Notes: generated by a model from the sequence alone, not told the origin. Shown: positions 53,053-62,160, counted from the first letter of the stretch. The stretch is 64,000 nt of DNA from Pseudomonadota bacterium (GCA_023451735.1 JAEXYH010000038.1:1-64000), one strand, 5' to 3'. A program made the numbers and translations.

Positions 53053-54134
53053 CCGGCCCCGTACCCACCGACAATCAGGCCAGGGACTGTGTGACATTCA
53101 AGAATGTCGATATCGTTTTCGGCAACGCACCGGATGCCGCCCTGCCGCTGCTCGACGACGGCAGGAGCCGCGATGAAATCAGCGCCCAAACCGGCATTGT
53201 CGTCGGCGTCTCGAATGCATCGCTGTCCATTCGCGAAGGCGAAATTCTCGTCCTGATGGGGCTTTCCGGCTCAGGTAAATCGACGCTCCTGCGCGCCGTC
53301 AACGGTCTCGCCCCCGTTGTGCGCGGCAGCGTCAGCGTTGCAACGCCCGCAGGCCCTGTCGACCCATACCGGACCAATGCAAAGACGCTGCGTGAATTGC
53401 GCATGCATACCGTCTCCATGGTCTTCCAGCAGTTCGGTCTGCTTCCCTGGCGCTCGGTTGCGGAAAATGTCGGCTTCGGCCTTGAACTTGCTGGCATTCC
53501 GGAAACAGAACGCAAACGACGCATCGGTGAACAACTGGAACTCGTCGGCCTCAGCCAATGGGCGGACCGCCGCGTTGGTGAGCTTTCGGGCGGCATGCAG
53601 CAGCGTGTCGGCCTGGCCCGCGCCTTCGCCACCGGAGCGCCCATTCTATTGATGGACGAGCCCTTCTCCGCCCTCGATCCGTTGATCCGCACCAAGCTGC
53701 AGGATGAACTGCTGGAATTCCAGCACCGGCTGAAAAAAACCATCCTCTTCGTCAGCCACGATCTCGACGAAGCTTTTCGCATCGGCAACCGCATCGCCAT
53801 CATGGAAAGCGGGAAAATCATCCAATGCGGGACGCCCCAGGAAATCGTCCGGGATCCGGCGGACGATTACGTCGCCGATTTCGTCCAGCACATGAATCCG
53901 ATCCGCATGCTGACCGCAGGCGACATTATGACGAAGGGCGTCTCATCTGCGTCGGCCGGAATTCCAATCTCGGCCTCCGCGTCGCCTGATACACCTCTGG
54001 TTGACATCCTGGATGGCCTTGCCCGCCAGCGTGGCGCTATTGCGATCGTCGATAATGGCAGCGTGATCGGCTCCATCACTGCAGACGACGTTGTGGCGGG
54101 TCTCACACGACATCGACTGCGCGACAACCGTTGA
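53049..54134 (+). CDS. choV: Choline ABC transporter ATP-binding protein
   Basis: A 361-residue ATPase. Walker A GLSGSGKST is at 71-79, the signature is LSGGMQQR and Walker B is ILLMDEP; the C-terminal CBS-like part (LVDILDGLARQRGAIAIVDN) is as in ProV/OpuAA proteins that sense osmotic conditions. The ATG at 53049 overlaps the choW stop. Third gene of the choline uptake operon, which feeds glycine-betaine synthesis; the bet genes are not in this window. Confidence 0.94.
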   Translation: MTGPVPTDNQARDCVTFKNVDIVFGNAPDAALPLLDDGRSRDEISAQTGIVVGVSNASLSIREGEILVLMGLSGSGKSTLLRAVNGLAPVVRGSVSVATPAGPVDPYRTNAKTLRELRMHTVSMVFQQFGLLPWRSVAENVGFGLELAGIPETERKRRIGEQLELVGLSQWADRRVGELSGGMQQRVGLARAFATGAPILLMDEPFSALDPLIRTKLQDELLEFQHRLKKTILFVSHDLDEAFRIGNRIAIMESGKIIQCGTPQEIVRDPADDYVADFVQHMNPIRMLTAGDIMTKGVSSASAGIPISASASPDTPLVDILDGLARQRGAIAIVDNGSVIGSITADDVVAGLTRHRLRDNR

Positions 54135-54254
54135 GTGATATTCTTAACCTCCGGTATATGGTGCGCAAACTTGACGCGGCAAGGTCTCTTTTGCAGCGCG
54201 GAATTAAATGATATAAAAATAAAGCAAATTCGAAAAACAACCAGAGAGTGACGG

Positions 54255-54971
54255 ATGGCCGAACAGGCCCAGTTATTGCGCCCCATCGATGAAGAAGCAC
54301 GCGAGCTTGCTCGCACGCTGATCCGTGGCGCACGCTACATGTCGCTCGCAGTGCTTGATCCCGCAACCGGATTTCCTTCCGTCAGCAGGGCTTTGACTGC
54401 TGTCGATCTCGATGGCGTTCCGGTCGTACTCGTCTCGGGGCTCTCCGGTCACACGAAAGGCCTTAAGGATGATTCCCGTTGTTCCCTGCTTGCAGGAGAA
54501 CCGGGAAAAGGCGATCCTCTGGCCCATTCCCGTATTACTGTTTTCTGCGAGGCCGAACCGGTCTCCAAGGATAGCGCGATCCACCAAAGGATTCGCGCTC
54601 GTTTTTTAAGACGCCATGCCAAGGCGCAGCTTTACGTCGATTTTCCTGATTTCAGGTTTTTCCGGCTTGTCCCGATTCAGGCTTCGCTGAACGGAGGCTT
54701 TGGTCGCGCCTATGCACTGACTGGCGAAGACCTGGTTTTTCGGCTCGCTGCGGACGAATCATCCTGGTTGGAATTACAGAACGAACTGGTCGAAAAGACG
54801 CCTGAAGCTGCGAAATTTGCGCAACGTCTGGGTCTTGGAGACAAGAGTTGGAGATTTGGACTGGTTGATCCTGCCGGGATCGACCTTGTTTCGGGCGATG
54901 TACTCGTCCGGCACGAGTTTCAGCACCGACTAGACTTGCCGAAAGATGTCATACATTATATCTGCAAATAA
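54255..54971 (+). CDS. HugZ family haem-utilisation protein
   Basis: A 238-residue protein with an N-terminal split-barrel (pyridoxamine 5'-phosphate oxidase-like) domain (ARYMSLAVLDPATGFPSVSR, LSGHTKGLKDDSRCSLL) and a C-terminal DUF2470-like part with DLVSGDVLVRHEF. HugZ proteins bind or degrade haem. The iron operator pattern TGA-N9-TCA was not found upstream. It stands alone between choV and the NolR-like gene. Confidence 0.82.
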   Translation: MAEQAQLLRPIDEEARELARTLIRGARYMSLAVLDPATGFPSVSRALTAVDLDGVPVVLVSGLSGHTKGLKDDSRCSLLAGEPGKGDPLAHSRITVFCEAEPVSKDSAIHQRIRARFLRRHAKAQLYVDFPDFRFFRLVPIQASLNGGFGRAYALTGEDLVFRLAADESSWLELQNELVEKTPEAAKFAQRLGLGDKSWRFGLVDPAGIDLVSGDVLVRHEFQHRLDLPKDVIHYICK

Positions 54972-54999
54972 ACTAAAATGTAGCACGAACTACCCGAAA

Positions 55000-55015
55000 T
55001 TTAGGGGATGTACAA
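55000..55015 (+). promoter_or_regulatory. Candidate NolR box upstream of nolR
   Basis: TTTAG-N9-AA matches the published NolR consensus (A/T)TTAG-N9-A(T/A). It lies 85 bases before the NolR-like start. NolR represses its own gene in Sinorhizobium, so a self-site is expected. The motif is short and could occur by chance. Confidence 0.45.
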
Positions 55016-55099
55016 ATTCTGCATGTGCCGCCTAACATCACCGGATAACAATATCTGGTGAATTGCGCGGCCACTTTGGAGACGAGGTGAAGAGAACTT

Positions 55100-55420
55100 A
55101 TGGACAAGGTAGCACTTTCTGAGCATTCGAACGCAGCAGCAGGCCTGCTGTCGGCAATGGCCAACCCCAAACGGCTGATGATTCTCTGCTGCTTGGTGAA
55201 GGGAGAAGTCGCAGTCGGTGCACTGGCGACACGCGTAGGCTTGAGCCAATCGGCCCTGTCCCAGCATCTTTCCAAGCTTCGCGCCCAGAAGCTCGTCAAG
55301 ACGCGGCGCGACGCACAGACGATCTATTATTCCAGCTCGTCGGAATCCGTATTGAAGATCCTCGATAGCCTCGAGGATATTTATATCACCGCAGAGCGGA
55401 AGACATCCGCAGCCGCGTGA
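55100..55420 (+). CDS. nolR: ArsR/SmtB family regulator, NolR-like
   Basis: A 106-residue winged-helix repressor. LSAMANPKRLMILCCLVKGE and the recognition helix VGLSQSALSQHLSKLRAQKL followed by TRRDAQTIYYSSSS are very close to NolR, the global repressor of nodulation and other genes in rhizobia. No metal-binding cysteine motif (ELCVCDL) is present. ATG 55100 follows GGTGAAGAG. A matching operator lies upstream and a strong terminator downstream. Confidence 0.85.
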   Translation: MDKVALSEHSNAAAGLLSAMANPKRLMILCCLVKGEVAVGALATRVGLSQSALSQHLSKLRAQKLVKTRRDAQTIYYSSSSESVLKILDSLEDIYITAERKTSAAA

Positions 55421-55440
55421 TTTATTTGGATCGGTCTAAA

Positions 55441-55468
55441 AGATGCCCGGGGAATCCCGGGCTCTTTT
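55441..55468 (+). terminator. Rho-independent terminator of nolR
   Basis: GCCCGGG-GAAT-CCCGGGC, followed by TCTTTT, 24 bases beyond the nolR stop. Confidence 0.88.
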
Positions 55469-55864
55469 ACGTTTGGCCGCCGAGATTAGACCTTTTCCGA
55501 CTAGGGTCGGCGACACGCATCGCTTATTCCGCGATATTTCTTGTATCTTGGCGCGGTGCCCTTGTTGAGGAACGCTATTGCACCGTCGATGGCGGCAGGC
55601 TGACGTCCGATTTTTCTGGATGAGGCATTGAAATATCCCCACCGAAGTGTCGCAGTTTCTGTTATCTTCTTGCGCGCAACCTCCAAGATTTCTACAAAAA
55701 TTGCTGCCTGCGTTCAAAACCAAACATGGGGGTGCGCAGGTCGATGTTTTGCGCTGCCACATCTGTACGACAGTCCTGTTCGTGCAGCCGGGCGCGCCAG
55801 GCGTCATGACCGATGGTCCGCAAGGCCCGTCAATGAACTCTGCCGATGCCCCAAGGAGACAGAC
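55469..55864. other. Long 5' region before the amino-acid binding protein gene
   Basis: These 396 bases lie between the nolR terminator and the binding-protein start. Open frames here have no ribosome sites and unconvincing composition. It must hold the promoter; I cannot place it firmly. AAGGAGACAG at the end is the ribosome site of the next gene. The length would allow a small RNA or long leader, but I see no specific fold. Confidence 0.5.
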
Positions 55865-56968
55865 ATGACATTCAAGACAATCACGGCAGCACTCGCCGCC
55901 TCGCTGGCTTTCGCGCCGCTCGCTCATGCCGATATCACCATCGGTCTCATCGCGCCGCTGACCGGCCCGGTTGCAGCTTACGGCGACCAGGTCAAGAACG
56001 GCGCCCAGACTGCCGTTGACGACATCAACAAGGCAGGCGGCATTCTCGGCGAGAAGGTCGTGCTGAAACTGGCAGACGACGCCGGCGAACCCAAGCAGGG
56101 CGTTTCCGCCGCCAACCAGATTGTCGGCGAAGGCATCCATTTTGTCGTCGGCCCGGTTACGTCAGGTGTTTCCATCCCGGTCTCGGACGTGCTGTCCGAA
56201 AACGGCATCCTGATGGTCACTCCGACGGCAACGGCGCCTGACCTGACCATGCGCGATCTGGCAAACGTCCTGCGCACCTGCGGCCGCGACGACCAGCAGG
56301 CTGAAGTTGCGGCGAAATACGTTCTCGAGAAGCTCAAGGACAAGCGCGTCGCTATCATCAACGACAAGGGCGCCTACGGTAAGGGCCTCGCAGATGCCTT
56401 CAAGGCAACTCTCAATGCGGGCGGCATCACCGAAGTCGTCAACGACGCCATCACCCCCGGCGACAAGGATTTCGGCGCACTCACGGCCCGCCTCAAGTCG
56501 GAAAACGTCGATGTCATCTATTTCGGCGGCTATCATCCGGAAGGCGGCCTGCTGGCCCGCCAGCTGCGTGATCTCGCGCTCAATGCCCAGATTATTGGCG
56601 GCGACGGCCTGTCGAATTCCGAATACTGGACGATCGGCAACGAAGCAGCAGCCGGCACGCTGTTCACCAACGCATCCGATGCGCTGAAAAACCCGGATTC
56701 GAAGGCTGCAGCAGATTCGCTGGCTGCCAAAAACATCCCGGCGGAAGCCTTCACGCTCAACGCCTACGCCGCAGTCCAGGTCATCAAGGCCGGCATCGAA
56801 AAGGCAAAGACCGCCGAAGACGCCGAAGCTGTTACCGCAGCCCTGAAGGATGGCAGCGCCATCCCGACCGCCATTGGCCAGCTGACCTACGGCGAAACCG
56901 GTGATCTCACCTCGCAGAGCTTCTCGCTCTACAAGTGGGAAGGCGGCAAGATCGTCGCTGCCGAATAA
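55865..56968 (+). CDS. Branched-chain amino-acid ABC transporter binding protein
   Basis: A 367-residue periplasmic binding protein of the LivJ/LivK type. A signal peptide (MTFKTITAALAASLAFAPLA, cut after HA) is followed by ITIGLIAPLTGPVAAYGDQV, the classic family start, and TPTATAPDLTMR and RTCGRDDQQAEVAAKY, typical of LivJ. ATG 55865 follows AAGGAGACAG. No permease or ATPase gene is linked, so it must work with components encoded elsewhere. Confidence 0.93.
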   Translation: MTFKTITAALAASLAFAPLAHADITIGLIAPLTGPVAAYGDQVKNGAQTAVDDINKAGGILGEKVVLKLADDAGEPKQGVSAANQIVGEGIHFVVGPVTSGVSIPVSDVLSENGILMVTPTATAPDLTMRDLANVLRTCGRDDQQAEVAAKYVLEKLKDKRVAIINDKGAYGKGLADAFKATLNAGGITEVVNDAITPGDKDFGALTARLKSENVDVIYFGGYHPEGGLLARQLRDLALNAQIIGGDGLSNSEYWTIGNEAAAGTLFTNASDALKNPDSKAAADSLAAKNIPAEAFTLNAYAAVQVIKAGIEKAKTAEDAEAVTAALKDGSAIPTAIGQLTYGETGDLTSQSFSLYKWEGGKIVAAE

Positions 56969-56990
56969 TCGGACACGGGACAAGTCTGCA

Positions 56991-57020
56991 GCGGGCGCCT
57001 CAGGCGCCCGCTTTGCTTTT
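56991..57020. terminator. Rho-independent terminator
   Basis: GCGGGCGCC-TCA-GGCGCCCGC, then TTTGCTTTT, 22 bases past the binding-protein stop. It separates this gene from the convergent DCC gene. Confidence 0.88.
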
Positions 57021-57046
57021 ATCGAACTGCGGCGACTTGATCGTCA

Positions 57047-57457
57047 TTATAGCATGCGGTCTGCATAGTCGCGGGAAGGCACCCAGCAAGCCTCCCGCCT
57101 CCCGAAGATACGGTAGCGGTTGCGGGCAATCAGTCGGTAAAGCGGGTCGCGCACAAAATGCGGCACGAGACGAAACACGCCAAACGCCTTCCACGGCCAA
57201 CCAAGTCCGTCATAGATCGCCAGCACCGCATCGCTGTCGCGCAAAACCTTGTCGTCATCCACCACGATCATGGTTTCGGGATTGGCCGGATCGATGCCGA
57301 AACGCCGGTAAAGCGCAGCACCTGCCTCTCCCTGCATCGACGCCAGACGAAACCGCCGCGCCCGGTCATGGCGCAACACGAACTGCGCATTGGCCGAGCA
57401 TAAGATGCACTCCGCATCGAAAACGATGATCGGGCCGGATGAGGGGGTAGCGTCCAT
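57047..57457 (-). CDS. DCC family thiol-disulfide oxidoreductase-like protein
   Basis: A 136-residue DUF393 protein. The defining DxxCxxC motif is FDAECILCSA near the N-terminus, as in proteins annotated as DCC1-like thiol-disulfide oxidoreductases. LRDSDAVLAIYDGLGWPW and LYRLIARNRYRIFGRRE complete the family pattern. No signal peptide. Function unproven. Confidence 0.9.
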   Translation of the reverse strand: MDATPSSGPIIVFDAECILCSANAQFVLRHDRARRFRLASMQGEAGAALYRRFGIDPANPETMIVVDDDKVLRDSDAVLAIYDGLGWPWKAFGVFRLVPHFVRDPLYRLIARNRYRIFGRREACWVPSRDYADRML

Positions 57458-57528
57458 GGAAAGAGCTTAGGCCTTGGACCAACAAACAGGCAATGCCGTT
57501 TAGGTCATGAGATCGGCGCCAACGCAGA

Positions 57529-57990
57529 TCATTCCACCGGCACGACCAGTCCCCGTTTCAGCGTTTTCAACACCACGCTGGTGGTGAATTTGCGAACATT
57601 CCGATTGCGCTCCATCATACTGTCGGCCAGAGCATCGAAATGCTCTACCGACTGCGCCAGGATGACCAGCGTATAGTCCCCTCGCCCCGACGTACCCCAT
57701 GCTTCCTGCACCTCCGGCGTCTCCGCTACCCAGCGCAGAAAGGGCGGCAGAAGTTCGGGCCGGTCGCGCTCCAGTTCCACCTCGACCAGCATCGAGACCG
57801 CGCCACCCACCTTCTTCGGATCGACAATGGAAACGTCACGCAGGATCACCCTGTCCTCGCGAAGTTTCTGCAGCCGTCTCTGGGCCGAAGAGGGCGACAA
57901 TCCCACCCGGTCGGCAAGGTCACTCAGTGTAATGGTCGCGTCCTGCTGCATCAGCTTGAGGATGTCGCGATCCGTCTTGGTCAACCCCAT
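57529..57990 (-). CDS. Lrp/AsnC family transcriptional regulator
   Basis: A 153-residue regulator. The helix-turn-helix is TLSDLADRVGLSPSSAQRRL and the C-terminal RAM ligand domain follows (TPEVQEAWGTSGRGDYTLVI). ATG 57990 gives the normal family length; upstream in-frame codons are unlikely. It is divergent, over 99 bases, from a PLP-dependent enzyme gene, the usual layout in which an Lrp protein controls an amino-acid catabolic neighbour. Confidence 0.93.
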   Translation of the reverse strand: MGLTKTDRDILKLMQQDATITLSDLADRVGLSPSSAQRRLQKLREDRVILRDVSIVDPKKVGGAVSMLVEVELERDRPELLPPFLRWVAETPEVQEAWGTSGRGDYTLVILAQSVEHFDALADSMMERNRNVRKFTTSVVLKTLKRGLVVPVE

Positions 57991-58021
57991 GACTAATTTT
58001 CCCGCCAAAACCCTGATAATC

Positions 58022-58034
58022 GGGAGATATTCCC
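58022..58034. promoter_or_regulatory. Palindrome between lrp and PLP enzyme genes
   Basis: GGGAGATATTCCC is a near-perfect inverted repeat in the divergent promoter region, the size expected of an Lrp half-operator. Assignment rests on position alone. Confidence 0.35.
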
Positions 58035-58089
58035 GCATGGTCGGATATCTTCAGGAATAACGCCAGCTTTTCCTTGTCATCCTGTTGAA

Positions 58090-59046
58090 ATGACTCAGAT
58101 ACAGACAGCTCCCTCCGCCGACGGCATTCTTGCAGCCTCCTGCGCCATCGATCCGGTCTTCACCGGTAGCCCGCTTATCGAACAGCCGACGGCCAATGCC
58201 GAGCTCGGCCTGCGCCTCTTCGCCAAGGTGGAAACGCTGAACCCGATCCGTTCCTTCAAGGGCCGCGGCACCGACTGGTGGATGCAGAACGAACCGCCGG
58301 GCGATCATCCCGTCGTTTCCGCCTCTGCCGGCAATTTCGGCCAGGGCCTCGCCTATGCCGGCCGCGCCCGCGGTCGGAAAGTGGCGATCTTCTCCGCAAC
58401 CACAGCCAATCCCGGCAAGGTGGAGGCCATGCGCCGGCTCGGCGCTGAGGTGCGGCTGGAAGGCGATGATTTCGACGCCGCAAAAGCTGCAGCCCGCGCT
58501 TACGCGGAAATCAATGATTGCCCCTTCGTTGAAGACGGCGCCCTGCGCACCATCGCCGAAGGAGCCGGCACGATCGCTCTCGAAATCACCGAGCGCCTAT
58601 CACGAGACGGCATATCGCTCGACGCCATCATCGTGCCGCTTGGCAACGGAGCATTGCTCACCGGCATAGGCACATGGATTCGGGCTAAGGCGCCGGATTG
58701 CAGGATCATCGGCGTTGTCGCCGCCAATGCACCGGCAATGAAGCGGTCTTGGGAAACAGGCACACTCGTTTCGACCGATACGGCCGATACCGCTGCCGAT
58801 GGCATCGCCGTGCGCGAATGTGTGCCCTATGCACTCGATTGCATGCAGACCACCGTCGACGAGGTCTGGCAGGTGAGCGAGGAAGCGATCGGCCAGGCAC
58901 GAAACTTCTGCCTCAGCCATTACAGCCTTGTCGTCGAAGAGGCGGGAGTTGCCGGTCTTGCAGGCCTCATCGAGACCGGCGGCCTCAAGGGCAAAACCGT
59001 CGCCACGATCCTATGCGGCGGCAATGTCAGGGCAAGCCCGGGATAA
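58090..59046 (+). CDS. PLP-dependent threonine dehydratase/synthase-like enzyme
   Basis: A 318-residue fold-type II PLP enzyme. The PLP lysine lies in NPIRSFKGRGT, the substrate loop is VSASAGNFGQG, and the phosphate-binding glycines are VPLGNGALLTG. It is shorter than biosynthetic threonine dehydratase (no C-terminal ACT domain), so a catabolic serine/threonine dehydratase or a related lyase is more likely. The divergent Lrp regulator supports a role in amino-acid breakdown. Substrate not determined. Confidence 0.88.
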   Translation: MTQIQTAPSADGILAASCAIDPVFTGSPLIEQPTANAELGLRLFAKVETLNPIRSFKGRGTDWWMQNEPPGDHPVVSASAGNFGQGLAYAGRARGRKVAIFSATTANPGKVEAMRRLGAEVRLEGDDFDAAKAAARAYAEINDCPFVEDGALRTIAEGAGTIALEITERLSRDGISLDAIIVPLGNGALLTGIGTWIRAKAPDCRIIGVVAANAPAMKRSWETGTLVSTDTADTAADGIAVRECVPYALDCMQTTVDEVWQVSEEAIGQARNFCLSHYSLVVEEAGVAGLAGLIETGGLKGKTVATILCGGNVRASPG

Positions 59047-59128
59047 AAGCCGGTATTCCCGTTCTTCTCTCCCTGTTTTCACATTGACGGGCTAAGTAGA
59101 GGGAATCGAAATATGCCAGGAGCACCCA

Positions 59129-60823
59129 ATGACCACTCGCCTCGAAACCCTCATCGATCAGGGCACCGGCCGCGAGCCCGCGGATATCGTGCTGAAAGGC
59201 GGCAAATTTTTCGATCTCGTCACCGGTGAACTTATTGCCTCCGACATCGCCGTCTGCGGTGATCGCATCGTCGGAACCTATGGCGATTATGTGGGAAAGA
59301 CCGAGATCGACATCTCCGGAAAAATCGTCGTTCCGGGCTTCATTGACACCCACCTCCACATCGAATCCTCCCTCGTCACCCCGCACGAATTCGACCGTTG
59401 CGTCCTGCCCTATGGCGTCACGACCGCGATCTGCGATCCGCACGAGATCGCAAACGTCATCGGCACGGAAGGCATCCAGTATTTTCTCGACAGCTCGCTT
59501 GAGACGATCATGGATATCCGCGTCCAGCTTTCCTCCTGCGTGCCCGCCACGCATCTGGAAACAGCAGGCGCCGATCTGCCGATCGAAAAGCTGCTCCCCT
59601 TCCGCGACCACCCTAAGGTCATCGGCCTTGCCGAATTCATGAATTTCCCCGGCGTCATCCACAAGGACCCGATCTGCCTGGCCAAACTCGACGCCTTCTA
59701 CGGCCAGCATATCGATGGCCACGCCCCTTTGCTGCGCGGCAACGATCTGAACGGCTATCTCGCCGCCGGCATCCGCACCGAACATGAGTCGACCTCCGCC
59801 GAGGAGGCACTCGAAAAGATCCGCAAGGGCATGCATGTGCTCGTCCGCGAAGGCTCGGTCTCCAAGGATCTAGAAGCCCTGATGCCGATCATCACCGAGC
59901 GCCTGTCGCCCTATCTGGCGCTCTGCACCGACGACCGCAATCCGCTCGATATCGCCGAACAGGGCCATCTCGACTATATGATCCGTACCGCGATTGCAGC
60001 CGGCGTTGAACCGCTCGCGATCTACCGCGCCGCCTCGATCTCTGCCGCAAGAGCTTTTGGCCTGCGTGACCGCGGCCTTGTCGCCCCCGGCTGGCGCGCC
60101 GATCTCGTCGTTATCGACACGCTCGAAAACTGCAAGGCCGAGATGGTGTTTTCCGCCGGTCGCCGCGTAGGCGATGACCTCTTCGCCACCCGCAAGCCCG
60201 TCGCTCCGGTCGGCCTCGACAGCGTCAAGGCCCGCCCCGTCCAGGCCATGCATTTCGGCGTCCCCTATTCCGAAGCCGAAACGCCCGTTATCGGCGTCAT
60301 GCCGGGAAAAATCATTACCGAACATCGCCGCTACCGCCTGCCCGCCGCCGGCAACCAAGCAGGTGTCGATCTTGCCCGCGACATCATCAAGGTCGCTGTC
60401 ATCGAGCGCCACGGCAAGAACGGCAACCATGCAAACGGCTTCGTCCAGGGTTTCGGACTGAAGAAGGGCGCCATTGCCTCGACCGTCGGCCATGACAGCC
60501 ATAATATCTGCGTTGTCGGCGTCAGCGAGGACGACATGGCGCTCGCCGCCAATCGTCTTGGCGAGATCAAGGGCGGTTTCGTCGTGGTGGAAGACGGCAA
60601 GGTGACGGGTGAGATCGCACTGCCCATTGCCGGCCTGATGAGTCTCGAACCTTATGAATGGGTACGCGACACGCTGCACGACTTGAGGAAACACGCCTAT
60701 GCCCTTGGAACGACTCTTGAAGAACCCTTCCTGCAGGTCGCCTTCCTGCCGCTCCCGGTGATCCCGCACCTGAAGATTTCCGACAAGGGCATGGTGGATG
60801 TGGACAAGTTTCAGCTGATTTGA
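59129..60823 (+). CDS. ade: Adenine deaminase
   Basis: A 564-residue amidohydrolase that converts adenine to hypoxanthine. The metal motif is GFIDTHLHIESS and later ligands lie in DGHAPLL and TDDRNPLDIAEQGHLDYM; the C-terminal family-specific part contains GFGLKKGAIASTVGHDSHN. CAGGAG precedes ATG 59129. Length is normal for Ade. It follows the PLP enzyme gene by 82 bases and may be transcribed with it. Confidence 0.95.
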   Translation: MTTRLETLIDQGTGREPADIVLKGGKFFDLVTGELIASDIAVCGDRIVGTYGDYVGKTEIDISGKIVVPGFIDTHLHIESSLVTPHEFDRCVLPYGVTTAICDPHEIANVIGTEGIQYFLDSSLETIMDIRVQLSSCVPATHLETAGADLPIEKLLPFRDHPKVIGLAEFMNFPGVIHKDPICLAKLDAFYGQHIDGHAPLLRGNDLNGYLAAGIRTEHESTSAEEALEKIRKGMHVLVREGSVSKDLEALMPIITERLSPYLALCTDDRNPLDIAEQGHLDYMIRTAIAAGVEPLAIYRAASISAARAFGLRDRGLVAPGWRADLVVIDTLENCKAEMVFSAGRRVGDDLFATRKPVAPVGLDSVKARPVQAMHFGVPYSEAETPVIGVMPGKIITEHRRYRLPAAGNQAGVDLARDIIKVAVIERHGKNGNHANGFVQGFGLKKGAIASTVGHDSHNICVVGVSEDDMALAANRLGEIKGGFVVVEDGKVTGEIALPIAGLMSLEPYEWVRDTLHDLRKHAYALGTTLEEPFLQVAFLPLPVIPHLKISDKGMVDVDKFQLI

Positions 60824-61144
60824 GGTGATTGACCGCCAAACTCTGCGCAACGCCTCTCGTTCGTCTGCCGGCACCTTCTCTGCGTACGGGTATCGAGTTT
60901 GGCGACGGCCGAGCTGGATGCCGCGGGCTTGCAAGTCATCCTCGGGTCAAGCCCGAGGATGACTGAGGTTGTGGTTTCTGTTGGAGAGCAAAACGCGCGC
61001 CACATGCTCGGTGCTGTACTCATTGGCTCAGAAACTATGCTTTGGGTTGCCCCACCTGTCGGCCGTCATCTTCAGGCTTGCCCCGAGTATCCATACACAG
61101 GCAAGCAGAATGAGGGGCAAGCTTCACCAGGTTTCTGACATCGC
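60824..61144. other. Intergenic region with a palindromic repeat
   Basis: These 321 bases separate ade from the convergent hydrolase gene. The only clear feature is the palindromic repeat at 60935-60963. A degenerate relative, CTTGCCCCGAGTATCC, occurs near 61078. No gene was found. Confidence 0.55.
60935..60963. repeat. Dispersed palindromic repeat (RIME/REP-like)
   Basis: GTCATCCTCGGG-TCAAG-CCCGAGGATGAC: a 12-bp perfect stem with a five-base loop. This wording, a GTCATCCTCGG arm facing its complement, is common as a dispersed intergenic repeat in rhizobia and related alphaproteobacteria. It may also stop transcription of ade. Confidence 0.6.
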
Positions 61145-61987
61145 TTAAGACCTGAAAAACGCCAGCAGATCCGCGTTGATGATATCCGCATGGGTCGTCG
61201 CCATGCCATGCGGCAGCCCGTCATAGACCTTCAACACCCCGTTCTTCAGAAGCTTGGACGAGAGCGGCGCCGAATCCTCGAAGGGCACGATCTGGTCGTC
61301 CGTCCCGTGCATCACCAGCACCGGCACATCGATCGCCTTCAGATCCTCGGTAAAATCCGTCTCCGAAAACGCCTTGATGCAATCATAATGGGCCTTGGTG
61401 CCACCCATCATGCCCTGCCGCCACCAGTTGCGGATCACCCCTTCGGAAACTTCCGCGCCCGGCCGATTGTAGCCATAGAACGGCCCGGTCGGGATATCGA
61501 GAAAGAACTGAGCCCGGTTCGCCGCCTGTGCCTTGCGGAACCCGTCGAACACTTCGAGCGGCAGCCCGCCCGGGTTCTTGTCGCTTTTGACCATGACCGG
61601 CGGCACCGCGCCGATCAACACCGCCTTGACAACCCGCCCCTGCGGCTGGCCAAATTTTGCGACATAGCGCGTCACCTCCCCACCCCCGGTCGAATGCCCG
61701 ACATGGATTGCGTTTCTGAGATCGAGATGCGCCGCCAGCTCCGCCATGTCCGCGGCATAGGTATCCATCTCGTTGCCGGTCTCGGTCTGGCTGGACCGCC
61801 CGTGACCGCGCCGGTCATGCGCGATCACGCGAAACCCTTCAGCTAGGAAGAACAGCATCTGCGCATCCCAGTCATCGGCCGAAAGCGGCCAGCCGTGATG
61901 GAAGACGATCGGCTGGGCATCTTTCGAACCCCAGTCCTTGTAGAAGATCTGCGTGCCGTCCGTGGTGGTGATGAAACCGCTACTCAT
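61145..61987 (-). CDS. Alpha/beta hydrolase, chloroperoxidase-like
   Basis: A 280-residue alpha/beta hydrolase close to cofactor-free haloperoxidases and esterases. The oxyanion motif HHGWPLS, nucleophile GHSTGGG, acid in VMHGTDDQIVPF and the final His in GLPHGM are all present. GAGGG before ATG 61987 sets the start. It is divergent from the ArsR-SRPBCC pair across 209 bases. Natural substrate unknown. Confidence 0.9.
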   Translation of the reverse strand: MSSGFITTTDGTQIFYKDWGSKDAQPIVFHHGWPLSADDWDAQMLFFLAEGFRVIAHDRRGHGRSSQTETGNEMDTYAADMAELAAHLDLRNAIHVGHSTGGGEVTRYVAKFGQPQGRVVKAVLIGAVPPVMVKSDKNPGGLPLEVFDGFRKAQAANRAQFFLDIPTGPFYGYNRPGAEVSEGVIRNWWRQGMMGGTKAHYDCIKAFSETDFTEDLKAIDVPVLVMHGTDDQIVPFEDSAPLSSKLLKNGVLKVYDGLPHGMATTHADIINADLLAFFRS

Positions 61988-62160
61988 GATTTTCCCTCGG
62001 GTTGATCTGGCAAAATGCATGCGAAGTCTTGTGGCGCGGCGGATAGCTGTCCCAGCCCACCGGCGCGGCGCCACGATATGACGGCTTTCCGTTTTTGGAA
62101 ATTGGGACAAAGGGCTGAGATACGGAAGCACCCCGCCACGAAAAACATTAAACCAATCGG

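Noticed and set aside
55628..55864. N-terminal extension of the amino-acid binding protein
   Set aside because: It would place 79 residues before a good signal peptide; AAGGAGACAG directly precedes ATG 55865.
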